NCBI GenBank assembly: GCA_009733715.1
Contig: WMKJ01000072.1
Span: forward strand, 1 to 64,000
DNA length: 64,000 nucleotides
Direction of reading: 5' to 3'
Source: Herpomyces periplanetae
Lineage: Eukaryota > Ascomycota > Laboulbeniomycetes > Herpomycetales > Herpomycetaceae
Part shown: positions 33,887 through 44,618 of the stretch, one piece after another
How the letters are laid out: every line of letters begins with the position of its first letter
Position numbering within the stretch: the stretch's first letter is position 1
The notes under the pieces: model-generated
Databases searched by the model: none
What the model saw: the letters and a program-made list of their open reading frames with translations, nothing else
What the model was told of the DNA's origin: nothing
Made by a program: the position numbers and the translations under genes

Positions 33887-35425
33887 GGACTAAGGCTGCG
33901 CGCGCTATGCGCCATGCCCACGATTTATCATTTTCATACTTTTCACCACTTTTGGCCGAGTTGATTTTTCGGTCGGATTTTGTTAGCTAAGAGAAGCGTA
34001 TTTGATTCATTTGAAATGCTCGCTGGAGGTGTGAACTCTTCGACGATCCCAATTTAGTTAAAGTACTCTATATAACAGCAGTATTTTGATCAGGCTTACC
34101 GATTATGTGAAATTTGCCTGTTTACTCTTACATTTGCTAGTTTACCATCATATCATAGCTTTGCCATATGCTAGTTCTGAACTAAACATACTTCTCATTA
34201 CTGCCTTCACCTTTGGCGATACAAACATCTTTTAACTCGTTTTTCCTTGTGTGTGTGTGTACTATGGTGAATAGTTTATGTCAGTCGGGTAAGAGAAATT
34301 GTACGAAGCGAATTTGCATGAACTGACGATCCTCTACGGGGGGGTGAGCATGAACGTTCCATCGCTTGTAACCATTTTACAATGCCACTTATCTTGGGAA
34401 AGATTGTGTCAAGAGGCAAAATTTATCTACTAGTATAAAATTTATGCGTACGAATCCTTTATATATTGGTGTTAACATTGAATATAATATTAATAATTTA
34501 TCTGCAAGTTTCCCGCACATTAAGCAGAAATGGGGATGTGACATGAGTAGAGTCAGTAATTTTAACCGTGTGATTGGATGGAATAATAAATTAAATGAGC
34601 TGATGGACAGAATATATTGTAGAGTATATAGCAAAGTAGATTTGATGGGTGTAAGAATTGAATTGGGCGAAAAATCCAGATCAAGTGTTTGGGTGTATCA
34701 AGATACGCTAAACCGGCAGGTCTTGGCGAAGATGGGGTGGAGTATGCGCAAGACTAATCCTTCCGATAGTATAGAGGGAAGGGAAGGGAATTAAAGGTGG
34801 TGATATGCACTAGGCCGAAAAGTTGAACATAGTGCGGGCACTAACATAGACAAGGTAAGCCCAGTCTGGCGTAACGCGACGCGACGCGACCCAATACCAG
34901 GTTAAGCAAAGCTACTCGGTACAGCCCAGCACCACACTGTACTACGCCACACCGAGCCTCACTCCCCACCGCCACACCTCTGAAAACTTCGCCTCCTTCT
35001 CTACTCTCACATCACGTGATATAGTCCAAGTTTGCTTATATAATGAAACAAGTTGGGCGGATACGCTAATAGGTAATCCCGATGGAAACGATTGGCAAAG
35101 GCGGCGATGTTAAAGTGGAATAATGTGGGAGGTTAGATGGTAGTGAGATAGATGGAGTTTATATGGGCTAAATGCTTGAATCATTAAGGCTAATTTTTAG
35201 AAAATAATCGTCACAAAAGAAAGTTATACGTGTTAACATTTACGTATGTTGATGTGTTTGGAGAGTGAGTCGGTATGCGTTAGTTGATCCGGGGAAAGAA
35301 GCCAGCAACGCGTATCACATATTCCTAAATGTTAACTTTTATAAACTTTAATACTTCAGACAATAAGGAAAATTTTCAAGTATACTACAGTTGATTTATA
35401 AAAAGAGTTTACAACTTATTTACCC
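33887..35425. other. intergenic, no confident gene
   Basis: A plus-strand open frame from 34444 to 34794 (116 codons) has no recognisable domain and I do not call it. A GC-rich island at 34855-34980 contains three GCGAC units. CACGTG lies at 35013-35018, as ATCACGTGAT, 408 bases before the TAF4 start. Confidence 0.45.
35013..35018. promoter_or_regulatory. CACGTG site upstream of TAF4
   Basis: The core sits in the ten-base palindrome ATCACGTGAT, 408 bases before the start codon, at the edge of a GC-rich island. It is part of the recurring CACGTG set. Confidence 0.45.
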
Positions 35426-37246
35426 ATGGCAACACCATTATCCAATACTCCAGTTGTAGACGCATCCCATGGCGTAACGGAGCGTGGTCAAACTACAGAA
35501 AAGCCGGAACGATCCACAGACATAAATGACTTAAGTGATATACTCGCGGCATCTGGCGTAGATATACGTGAAGAAGAAAACTATTTAGCTGAAACATATC
35601 GAAATACGCAAGCTTCTTCATCTTTATCATCAGGCAAACTATTACCCTCGTTAACCGTAAGCACACATTTATCATTAACTTCCCCAAGTTTACAGGCAGG
35701 AAACGGTTTACCCAGTTCACTCAACAACTACGCTTACGCCAACATTGATGCGCAGAGTAATGGAATCTTAGGCAACGGATCCATCGATTTAGCGCGTAAC
35801 TCGGAGTACGATTCCCATAAACTTGCGGCTCGAGATCAATCTTCCGCTCAACAATATCATCTATCGGATCCTTTCTTACAATTAAACACACTTCGCAATC
35901 GCATCGACAAATTTTCCCAGCGTAATGGTGTTAGATTAAACTTAACGGGCGTTCGAAGTCGCATAGCTCCAATATCCCAATCAACAAATTCTCCTACCCG
36001 TGATACTATGAGTAACACAAACTCAAGAATCCAGTATATAGTGGATCATAATTCAGCTCTAGCAGATATTATGTCTTTAATATCTTTGGCTACTCAGGAA
36101 CGCTTGAGAAATTTATTGGAAGATGCTTTCTGTTTTGCTCGAGGTCGAGCTTACGGTTCCGATGGTATTGTTCCACCTGTTTGGTCGGATTTATCATACG
36201 GACTCAGCAGCCCAATTCAGTGTATAGGGATCAATGCATCAGTTACAAGGTCATCATGGGATCTTTATGATACAAATGATGCGATAGATTCATCAAAATT
36301 ACGAGACTCTACCCCCCACCCAAGAAATGATAATGGGAAAGAATTAGTAACTAAATCGTATACCTCCGTAGTAGCTTCAGCACTCAGAGCTATACATGCT
36401 CGTGATAGAGCATTTGAAGATGCAAGAATTGCTGCCCGTAAAAAACGTCGTAAATTAGGCAATTCTTCTGCCGGAACTGTCGACGTTAATTCTACGGGAA
36501 GTGCTATCGATGGATCCGTTAGCAGTAATTCTTCAACGACTGAAATTAGTGCTACCAAAAGTGGTGGTAAACTTGCATCTGACAGTGTAACTAGCGGCGG
36601 TAAAATGTCGCGAAAGGAACGTGAAAAAGTTGCCAAAAGTGGTACAAACCTGGATGAATTACAGCATAAATATGCTAATATGACTGCAAGTATGGCATTA
36701 GGAGGTGGTAGAAAGTACAGTTGGATGGTATCAGGAGCAAGTTCTCTGTCACGATTTGGCAATAATATACGCGGTTCAAGTGCAAGTTTATCGTCCCCCT
36801 CAACGGTCAATGCAACCTCGACCTTAATTTCCACTACAATTGATACGTCTGCTACCGCAGCTACGTCACCAGGAACTACTGAATTCAATTCCGATAAAGG
36901 TACAAATGAATCATTTAGTAGTACTACAAGAAATGGATTAACAGGCTCACAAGTATCAGGCCATGGAAGTGTAAATGCACCCGGTGGTATTCAATCAGAT
37001 ATAACCCCAAAAAATGTCAAGGCAAGTGGTACAACTCCCACTATGACAACGATCCCCCGTATAACGGAACCGTTAAAATCCAACGTTCATAGACGACCCC
37101 AGATCGGTGAATGGAAAGAATCTAATGATAAAGCTACGGGAATACAAATGCGGGATTGGTTAGCTGCCCTTGAACTTGATGGTCGAGAAAAAAAAGCCCT
37201 TGCCCGCGCCAACGTTATCGGTCTCGAAAGTAATTTTTTAACGTAA
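35426..37246 (+). CDS. TAF4: TFIID subunit TAF4-like protein
   Basis: Intronless, 606 residues. The histone-fold part of TAF4 is seen at about residues 205-240: IVDHNSALADIMSLISLATQ followed by ERLRNLLEDAFCFAR, matching the V-x-x-LLS-x-A-x-Q-x-RL-x-[ND]-LIEK core. A basic stretch ARKKRRK follows near 340, then KMSRKEREKVAK and NMTASMALGGGRKYSWM, and the C-terminal TAF4 segment MRDWLAALELDGREKKALARANV at about 575-600, which is the last conserved helix. TAF4 pairs with TAF12 in TFIID and supports RNA polymerase II initiation in the nucleus. The N-terminus is Ser-rich and poorly conserved, as usual. Only the TAF4 signature region is firm; the long Ser/Thr linker is lineage-specific. Confidence 0.82.
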   Translation: MATPLSNTPVVDASHGVTERGQTTEKPERSTDINDLSDILAASGVDIREEENYLAETYRNTQASSSLSSGKLLPSLTVSTHLSLTSPSLQAGNGLPSSLNNYAYANIDAQSNGILGNGSIDLARNSEYDSHKLAARDQSSAQQYHLSDPFLQLNTLRNRIDKFSQRNGVRLNLTGVRSRIAPISQSTNSPTRDTMSNTNSRIQYIVDHNSALADIMSLISLATQERLRNLLEDAFCFARGRAYGSDGIVPPVWSDLSYGLSSPIQCIGINASVTRSSWDLYDTNDAIDSSKLRDSTPHPRNDNGKELVTKSYTSVVASALRAIHARDRAFEDARIAARKKRRKLGNSSAGTVDVNSTGSAIDGSVSSNSSTTEISATKSGGKLASDSVTSGGKMSRKEREKVAKSGTNLDELQHKYANMTASMALGGGRKYSWMVSGASSLSRFGNNIRGSSASLSSPSTVNATSTLISTTIDTSATAATSPGTTEFNSDKGTNESFSSTTRNGLTGSQVSGHGSVNAPGGIQSDITPKNVKASGTTPTMTTIPRITEPLKSNVHRRPQIGEWKESNDKATGIQMRDWLAALELDGREKKALARANVIGLESNFLT

Positions 37247-37423
37247 AATTCCCCTCAAGAGCACCTGAATGTTTGCAAGTCAAAAGTACCGCTACTATTT
37301 TGTCTATATTTGACGTTTGTACGATTTAGTATGAATTTGTAAGATTTAGGTTCACAGCGGCTAATTATCGCTACAATTTACTCGCGGAATACTATACATT
37401 CAATCGGGAACTTTTCACCTACA

Positions 37424-40400
37424 TTAAAGTTCGTCATGATCCCGACCAGGAACATTTTGATCCTTTTGTTCCGCAGGCGTTGGACTGGCCGTCGGCTCGT
37501 GTCCTGATGACCTGGAAGTGCTGGTTCCCGATGTCGATGTTGTCGGTTCGGAGGTAGTTTCGGCTTTGGCTTTGGCAAATTTTGTTGTCGTCGGCTTCCA
37601 TTTTCCGGCTAGTTTTACTAATTTTTGTAAATCCGATACCCGGCTTTCAAGTTCCCGACACAACAAAACCGGAGTTTCAGTTTCGGCAAGCCCGTTTTGT
37701 TGTTGAGTTTTTTCGTTCAACCAAACCCGGGCTTTTTCAAGCTCTTGTTCTAATTTGCCCATATCTGAATGCATTAACTTAATTTTTGTTTCATATACGT
37801 TAATCATTGCAGCTTTTGTTGCGGTTGTCGTTTTAGCTGTCGTTGCTGTCGTTGCCGCTTCAGTCCCATTAATCGTACTATTCATCTCTTCTCGTGCATC
37901 TTTCGTTGTAGTAGACATTTTCATTTCCATACTACTCGATGATTTCATTTCTTCAGCTTCATGTTCAACCTCTCTTATTCTTTGCGTCAAATTTGTTATT
38001 GCATTCCCCAATATAATCATGCTGTCCTCCAAATTCTTCACTTTATCCAATCGACATGCTTTCTCCTTTACCCTAAACTCCACAGGTGAAAACATTCCCT
38101 TTAACTTTGTATACTTCTCCCGTAAATCTTCCGTAGACGCTTTTGCTCCATCCCCGTAGAGCCAATCGGAGACTTCACCTGAAAATTTAACAATATCATT
38201 TCGATCATCCTCACGGGATACTTCAACATACGCATCACTTTGTAACGAATCACGAGCTTGATAAGTGAACGATTCCAAATTATTAAATATCTCCGATCTC
38301 TCTAATCTCCTTTGGTCGTAATCCTCCAGTGAGCGTATTCGCGACTTAATTCTGTCGAACTCACGTTTAACCTCTTCGGATTTCTCCATTAAATTTGTAG
38401 TATATTTGATCGGAACTTCGATTTTCTTCGTCGTTACTTTATTTGCCTCTCTCGTGTTTGATGGCGTTGTTAGGTTCGCAGATACTGCTTCTGTACTTGC
38501 ATTTGCATTTTTCAATGCATCTGATCCATTCTTCGCTACATCCTCTCCACTAACTTGTCCACTTGATTCATTTGTTTCATCATTTGATTTGGTAGTATTG
38601 CCTCCCTTTGATCCAATTCCAAAGTACCCTTTAAAATCGTCAACTATACCCTGGAATTTTGATTCAATTTCACAATGAGCTTTCACCGATACAACTTGTG
38701 GCCATGAGTATTTTGGGTCAATCTGTATTCCAATTGTTACGGTAATGTCGTTTCGCTGACAATTTTGCTTGGAAAGTTCATCTATTGTCTTTGTAACATT
38801 GGTAAGATCAACACTCCACACTGGATAGTTGACGTAATCTATGCCATCTTCGGATGGCACTTGTTGCGTTAGGTATATCGTTGTATCCGACTTAAATTTC
38901 ATCGGAACATATTTCACTTCTCCAACTGGTGACAACTTGTTAAACAGATCCATGTGCTTCTGTTTTCCCCCTGCTATCCATAATAGTCCCGATCCAAACA
39001 TTGCTACATCCGTTACCTGTATATTTCGAACGGCAAATCTCGGACTAAATTGTGCACCTCTGAATACACACCCAAGCACAGCTGCTTCATCCGCGTTTAC
39101 ATTACTTCGCAATTTTTTCCCGTCTTGAATAACATTTCCAAGCACTCTTTGGACAAAGGGTGTTCTAACTGCTCCGCCGTGTAGTATGACGGAATTAACC
39201 TGATCAACTGAAAGATTAGCCTCTTTAATAGCAGTGTTAACAGTCTCTTTTATCCGTTTTGCGGCAGGCTCAATCATTACTTCGAAGTCTTGCTTCGATA
39301 GTTGATACTTAAAATCAACATCATCAATGAGACTTTCTAACATCGTCGACGCATCATTATTGGCGCTAAGCACCAATCGCATTCTCTCAGCTTCTTTCCA
39401 CAATCTTGCAATAACGTTACCTCGCGTTCTTAAAAATGCCGAACTAATTCCCAATTTCTTTCCTTCTGGTGTTTCCAAAAACTTCTCAATCATGTCATTA
39501 AGGATAACTTCATTGAAATAATCGCCTCCCAGAGTCTTGTCCCATCCTACTCCAATTACGTTAACATCTTGTAAATCCTTATCTTTGCTCGAGTATCCCC
39601 CCTTTGTGCTACGACTGGAAAATTTGATCGCAGTTGCAGTACACGAGCCGGCTCCCATGTCAAAGATTATGTGGTACTCGGGAAGTTTACCTTCCTTAAC
39701 ATTGGGAAACGTACGGTCTGCACTATAATGAAGACCAATAGCTAATCCATCAGTAGTAAGAGCCGAAACTTCAAGTCCAGCTAAACCAGCTGCTCGTATG
39801 ATAGACTGTTTCTCCTTGATGTTAAAGTAAGCTGGATGCGCGATCACGACATTTCGGATTTCGTAGGCATCTCCAACTAAATTTTGAGCATTTTGCTTAA
39901 GATTTAGCAACTTCATAGCAATTAGCTCCTCGACGGTGAATGGAGGTTCATTGGCTGGGAAATTTTTACTACGAAATCCAATATTTAGGTTATCGTCCGC
40001 GCTGACAATATCTACTTCGGGGAAACGTTGTTTGTACAATTGGATGGCCTTTGACGAATTTAATCTTACGGCCAATAGAAGTTTCAAATTAACAAAAACT
40101 TCCCCCGGATATCTTGATGACAATGATATAGCATCACTGCCGTATAACCGTTCAGGAAAGGCATCAATCGTTTCAATCCCTAGATTTGAACGTTTAAATG
40201 CCAATGCAGAAATTTCCTTTCGTTTAGAATCTTTACTAAGTACGATTTCGAACGAAGAGCCGGGTTTCACGACAGCTGCTTTCAAGTATTCCGTTCCGAA
40301 ATCTATCCCCATTATCACAGACGAGGAAATACGTGTTTGAGCATAGCTATTGCCCATTAAAAAAGCTAGGTATGACAGCCATATCCACATCCACGCATAT

Positions 40401-40438
40401 ACTAAGCCACCTCTCGGACTGTTTAAGTGCAATATCAT
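37424..40438 (-). CDS. LHS1: ER lumenal Hsp70-family chaperone (Lhs1/HYOU1/GRP170 type) ending in HDEL
   Basis: Intronless, 1,004 residues from the ATG at 40438; an upstream TTG is not the start. A signal peptide covers about residues 1-34 (WMWIWLSYLAFLMGNSYAQ). The ATPase domain has VIMGIDFGTEYLKAAVVKPG (phosphate-1), HIIFDMGAGSCTATAIKF (phosphate-2) and SVILHGGAVRTPFVQRVL (adenosine motif). A beta domain and a long Hsp110-like helical region (FTYQARDSLQSDAYVEVS, then DWLYGDGAKAS) follow. The last residues are HDEL, the ER retention signal. GRP170-type proteins are nucleotide-exchange factors and holdases for BiP during import and folding. The C-terminal 150 residues are Ala/Thr-rich and Pro-rich and disordered. 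The length fits the family (about 880-1,000). Confidence 0.92.
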   Translation of the reverse strand: MILHLNSPRGGLVYAWMWIWLSYLAFLMGNSYAQTRISSSVIMGIDFGTEYLKAAVVKPGSSFEIVLSKDSKRKEISALAFKRSNLGIETIDAFPERLYGSDAISLSSRYPGEVFVNLKLLLAVRLNSSKAIQLYKQRFPEVDIVSADDNLNIGFRSKNFPANEPPFTVEELIAMKLLNLKQNAQNLVGDAYEIRNVVIAHPAYFNIKEKQSIIRAAGLAGLEVSALTTDGLAIGLHYSADRTFPNVKEGKLPEYHIIFDMGAGSCTATAIKFSSRSTKGGYSSKDKDLQDVNVIGVGWDKTLGGDYFNEVILNDMIEKFLETPEGKKLGISSAFLRTRGNVIARLWKEAERMRLVLSANNDASTMLESLIDDVDFKYQLSKQDFEVMIEPAAKRIKETVNTAIKEANLSVDQVNSVILHGGAVRTPFVQRVLGNVIQDGKKLRSNVNADEAAVLGCVFRGAQFSPRFAVRNIQVTDVAMFGSGLLWIAGGKQKHMDLFNKLSPVGEVKYVPMKFKSDTTIYLTQQVPSEDGIDYVNYPVWSVDLTNVTKTIDELSKQNCQRNDITVTIGIQIDPKYSWPQVVSVKAHCEIESKFQGIVDDFKGYFGIGSKGGNTTKSNDETNESSGQVSGEDVAKNGSDALKNANASTEAVSANLTTPSNTREANKVTTKKIEVPIKYTTNLMEKSEEVKREFDRIKSRIRSLEDYDQRRLERSEIFNNLESFTYQARDSLQSDAYVEVSREDDRNDIVKFSGEVSDWLYGDGAKASTEDLREKYTKLKGMFSPVEFRVKEKACRLDKVKNLEDSMIILGNAITNLTQRIREVEHEAEEMKSSSSMEMKMSTTTKDAREEMNSTINGTEAATTATTAKTTTATKAAMINVYETKIKLMHSDMGKLEQELEKARVWLNEKTQQQNGLAETETPVLLCRELESRVSDLQKLVKLAGKWKPTTTKFAKAKAETTSEPTTSTSGTSTSRSSGHEPTASPTPAEQKDQNVPGRDHDEL

Positions 40439-41547
40439 GATGGTGAATGTACTCAATTCAATCTTTTGTTAGTATAAAGCACATGAACTGGCCAACATTC
40501 AATGTAGAGGTATGGCGTGATGTGCTAAAATATAATACATATACACGGACGTGTACGTCTTTGTCCGCGTGGGGCCGCGCACGAGCGCGCCTGATATGAG
40601 TTAGCGTGACCTTGTCAACGTTATACAATATTAAATAGATGAAGTTTCTTGAGCTTCAACGCAAAGTATTATAACGGTATGATACAAAAGGGTTCAACAC
40701 AAGTTTAAGTGAATAAGGTGAGAAAACAGCCTCGAAATTCAAACAATGTAAATGTGAATTCTCCTTTAACTAAATGAATGGATTAAGTTAGACGAAAAGT
40801 TAGTAAAATGAAGAAAACGCGCTCATTAAATCAAAATGCGTAAACTCGAACAAAATTAGACGTTTTAATTACCATCATCACAAGTATTTCTGCTAAAAAC
40901 GCTTAGCCATCTGAAGCAAATCTTTCGGTAAATTATTTTTCCTGTCCTTTCCCCTTTCCTTTGAACAAGTGGCCTAACCATAATTTGCCACGCCACGGTT
41001 ACTGCCCCTTAATATAACTTGCCCTTCCAACTGCGTTCCCCCTTGTACTTACATAATTATATTTTCGGAAATACTTATGACCGAGCCCTAAATACTCACG
41101 TGAGCAACTGAAAAATCGTAATTCCGAAAGTATGTCGTTTCAGAGTTGAAAGAGAGGGATTATTTCTAGCGAGTATGTAGTATACGATGATTATTTCGAT
41201 GTTTCTTTAAGGTTATTTTATCATAATAATTCAAATTAAAGTCAATTGAATTATTTCCCTGATATTTTTGGGGTTTCCAAATAGGTTTAACAATGTATAA
41301 TATGTAGGTTTGTGAAAATCCTTTTTATGCTCCAAATCTATCGTAGGGTTATGTATTGTACTATTTAGGTTGAATTTTGAAATTTTCTGATAACTTAATT
41401 GTTAATAGAATGTTTACTTAAATTAAAATTTGTTACTTTTAGCGAATTATTATCTTCAAGTGCTGTGAGACTGCATACTTTATTTTACACACTTGTTAAA
41501 ATATTACAGCTTGATTACACACACATTTAACGCTTGGAATCGACAGC
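40439..41547. promoter_or_regulatory. divergent promoter region of LHS1 and a membrane-protein gene
   Basis: Upstream of LHS1 there is a compact patch at 40545-40600, GGACGTGTACGTCT followed by a GC-rich CCGCGTGGGGCCGCGC. It contains a GACGTG core of the kind bound by Hac1/XBP1-type bZIP factors in the unfolded-protein response. On the other side a TCACGTGA lies at 41097-41102, 446 bases before the membrane-protein start. The rest of this 1.1-kb stretch is AT-rich. Binding and function are inferred. Confidence 0.45.
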
Positions 41548-42048
41548 ATGGCGGTATTTACTTGTGGAAACTTTCTTATGCTTATCGTGGCCATATTTAC
41601 TTCGGTTGGCTGTTATATCGCGGATTGGAATCAAACTCATATTTACAATCCAACATGGACAGGACACGCAAAATTTCATAATGCACAAACCATGACAATG
41701 GGTCTTCTACTTGGTATATTAACGGCATATTTTCAACTAAGAAGTACCAATTTACTTGATAATTATCTTGATTCTCACGAGAACGAAAAGAAATCAGGCG
41801 AGACTTTGCGTATAGAATTTAATGCACTGGCTAAAATGCGTTTAATCGATATTAACATCGCCGCTATTCTTGGTAGCCTTTATTGGATTACTCAAGCTAC
41901 CTCCATCCTGTACCCTGGTACCACTTTGGCAGATCCACCTGCTGATCCGAATAAAGGACCCCAACCAGTCATCGATTTAGCTCTTATATCTGTTATTTTA
42001 ATCGCATGGAACCGAGAACGCTCTCTAGTTACAAAACTTGTCAAATAG
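41548..42048 (+). CDS. small four-helix membrane protein (DUF6640-like), function unknown
   Basis: Intronless, 166 residues. Four hydrophobic segments are visible: about 9-27 (FLMLIVAIFTSVGCYIA), 48-64 (TMGLLLGILTAYFQL), 98-118 (DINIAAILGSLYWI) and 138-155 (VIDLALISVILIAW). Between the first and second lies ADWNQTHIYNPTWTGHAKFH followed by NAQT, a block with conserved His, Asn and Asp residues that I associate with a small uncharacterised family of fungal and bacterial membrane proteins, sometimes loosely named acetyltransferase. I do not trust that name. The His residues on the first loop could bind a metal or cofactor. It is divergent from LHS1. Confidence 0.65.
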   Translation: MAVFTCGNFLMLIVAIFTSVGCYIADWNQTHIYNPTWTGHAKFHNAQTMTMGLLLGILTAYFQLRSTNLLDNYLDSHENEKKSGETLRIEFNALAKMRLIDINIAAILGSLYWITQATSILYPGTTLADPPADPNKGPQPVIDLALISVILIAWNRERSLVTKLVK

Positions 42049-42577
42049 TGGAAATCGCAAGATTAAATGAATGTTCAAATCATTGGTAATAGCTTATTGT
42101 GTGAGTAATAACGAGGGAACCACGTTTTTGTTTATCATGAATTGTAATTAGTCTTGCAAAACATTTTTTAATTAACCTTTAAAAGTGTCATCAAACATTG
42201 TGAAATGCGTTTTTATAGTCAAAGTAAACGGTCGAATCTATGTGTATAACTCACCATTCTCGGATTACCCTCAGCTTCTCAATTCATCTTAGTCATCCGG
42301 TAAACCGCCAGACCCATCTTCGGATTATATTTGTTCCACGTAAATTTAAAAGTTTAAACGGAATTGTTTCGGAAATTGTGTTTTACTCTTGAAATTTTTT
42401 CTTAAAAGCACAATAATGATGACCGTGGTGATGTTAAAATGTCTAATTGAATGTGTAGAATGTAATACTCATGGATATATACAAATTTAGTACACTTTTT
42501 ATTACTCGTCAACGCTTGTTTTTAAATTCAGTGTCTGTATACGCGCTTACATATGATCACTACAAATTGTTTTGAAC
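42049..42577. other. intergenic, promoter side of DOC1
   Basis: This 529-base AT-rich stretch separates the membrane-protein gene from DOC1 on the same strand. It must hold the 3' end of one and the promoter of the other. No distinct motif is visible. Confidence 0.4.
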
Positions 42578-43918
42578 ATGCCTTCATTTGGGGTTCACCA
42601 TTCGCGCAGATTTCAAATTTCACGCGGTCCTAATACTTCTGCTGGAATACCCCAAAGTCTAGTCATTGATGTAGATGATGATGAAAGGCCTAACTCTATA
42701 ATTGAGTCGTCAATTAACAATAATGGGGATGGAAATGACAGTGATGATGATGGTAATGATGTCGAAGGTGATGATATTGACTCGAGCGATGATGGTGAAG
42801 AATTAAGTCAACACGTTACTGAAAAGTATGAGGATGAAGACACCTCTGGAATTATTGCTAAACCAGGTGAGCAATCCCATGGATCATGTCATACTCATTT
42901 CACGTTTCCCGCGACACTTTTACTCTATGTCATTTGATTACTTGTATTTTTTATTCGTACACCATTTATGTTACTCACTCAACACGATTATATCCATTAA
43001 TATCTGTTCTTTAATCAAATTTACCGCACGGTTGATATACCAGAGAAAATCTAAGATTGACTTCCAGATACAAAACAAAGCTTCCCACCCCTCCCCCCCA
43101 GATTACGCGAAATATCGTCATTAGCGTGTTGGACGGTTTCATCTGCTAAACCGGAATGTTCTGTGAGCGCATTACGTGCGCCAACTCTTGCAACGTTTTG
43201 GCAATCGGACGGACCACAACCACATTATCTTAACATTCACTTTTTCAAGATTGTTGAAATCACAGCGATTCGTATATACCTTAATTTCGCTCTTGACGAA
43301 AGCTATACACCATCTCGAATAGAATGGGCAGCTGGCATGGGTCATAACAGTTTGATTGTATGGGGCGAACAAAATTTAAATTCACCTCAGGGTTGGTGCT
43401 GGGTTGATATGAGCGGCATAGATGGGAAAGTTGACCCCTACCATCGAAATTCTCCACGTGATGAGTATAACGATACAGATTTCCCTTTTAACGATACAAG
43501 TGACATTGAATGGGAAGGTGAACTATCAGATTTTCCAACCTCTTCCTCATTGACCTCACACGAGTTTAGAATGCGCGGCGATGAGACTCTAGCGTTATCG
43601 CAGCAAGCTGCTGAAGTATACCAATCGAGTTCCCGTTCACCTTTGAAGCAAGCATCTGGATGTAAAAATGCTATGCCACGTCATAAATTGTCGAAAAAAT
43701 GCACAACCCAGTCGACATTTCGCGATAATCTTCCGAAGTTGCGATGTATGCTCCTTCAACTTCGCATACTGGAAAATCATCAGAATGGTAAAGATACGCA
43801 TCTTCGTGGTTTGCAGATATTTTCACTTGATAGTGGTAATTCCATTGGAAATGTTAGCGAATTTTCTTCAACTCATCGCAAGGTCAAGTCTACTAATTTA
43901 ATGGATTTTGATTTGTAA
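42578..43918 (+). CDS. DOC1/APC10: anaphase-promoting complex subunit DOC1/APC10, two exons
   Basis: Exon 1 (42578-42866) and exon 2 (43068-43918) join in phase 1 across a 201-base intron, giving 379 residues. Exon 1 encodes an acidic disordered extension. The DOC domain starts at LREISSLACWTVSSAKPE, continues with LATFWQSDGPQPHYLNIHF and LNFALDESYTPSRIEWAAGM, and closes with LLQLRILENHQNGKDTHLRG, LQIFS, the diagnostic end of APC10. APC10 is the substrate-receptor partner that recognises D-box degrons with Cdc20/Cdh1 during mitosis. Core APC10 has about 185 residues; here a polar insertion of about 90 residues splits the jelly-roll between the W-V-D-M-S strand and the last strands. An acceptor at 43101 would not keep phase, which favours the acceptor at 43066-43067. 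Confidence 0.9.
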
Positions 43919-44232
43919 TGATGGTTTTTTTCTCAGGATTTCCCTCAAACCGCTTTAACATACATTGAATCTTATCATGACATAGTCCAACATCAACTCT
44001 TGCTAATCTTGAGCTTTTATTATCCATTCCCCAAATCAATTTACCATGTTTTACTTCATTTGGCCACTTGTTACCTTTCATAGACCAACGTCACATGACC
44101 AAATGGGGCACGAGTTTTGGATTAGCTAAGGGATATAATGGGATTTTTTGTTTGGAAGGGCGGAGTTGCAGAAATTTTGCCGATAAATGAATTTAATGTT
44201 AGCAGATTAGTATTTGCTGAAATTCTGAATCA

Positions 44233-44618
44233 ATGGTGAAGGCGGTTAAAGGTAAATTATTTTTATCTTTTGTAGTTTTTTCTTGCAAAATTTCAAGATA
44301 TAACATCAATAATTAGGGTGATAACGTAAATATATATACATCTATTCAGGAACACTTGTTCAATGTGACGCCAGTATCAAGGCGGTTCTATTGAAAATTG
44401 ATTCGGAACATCAAGGTGGTTTCGTCCTAGAAGACTTGGACGATGAAACTTTAATAGCGCGTGACAGTCGACTTGAAGAATTTAAAGCCTTACTGCAAGA
44501 AGTAAGCCAAATTTTCATCGATTATACATTAGTTCTCTTTTGCTAATATCTAACTGACCAACCTTAACAGGAATTGAAAAACGCTATTCGAGATCCAGTT
44601 GATTCTGATTCTGATTAA
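44233..44618 (+). CDS. TFB5: TFIIH subunit TFB5/TTDA, 72 residues in three exons
   Basis: Exons 44233-44251, 44350-44501 and 44571-44618 join in phase (introns 98 and 69 bases; donors GTAAAT and GTAAGC, acceptors TTCAG and AACAG). The product starts MVKAVKGTLVQCDASIKAVL and continues GGFVLEDLDDETLIARD and LEEFKALLQEEL, the complete TFB5 fold: the MV-x-x-x-KG-x-[LM]-[VIL]-x-CD start and the F-[IV]-[LI]-x-D-[LI]-D-D core are both present. TFB5 is the smallest TFIIH subunit; it binds Tfb2/p52 and stimulates XPB in nucleotide excision repair. Exon 1 holds only six full codons, so simple gene callers would miss this gene. It ends in an acidic DSDSD tail. It lies between DOC1 and CPSF73 on the same strand. 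Confidence 0.93.

Noticed and set aside
34444-34794. 116-codon plus-strand frame
   Set aside because: It begins with an ATG and is the longest frame of its interval, but has no recognisable domain, signal peptide or conserved splice neighbour. Left uncalled.
43068-43102. Later acceptor for DOC1 exon 2 (after the C-run, CCCAG)
   Set aside because: It would put the conserved DOC start out of phase with exon 1; the acceptor 35 bases upstream keeps phase.
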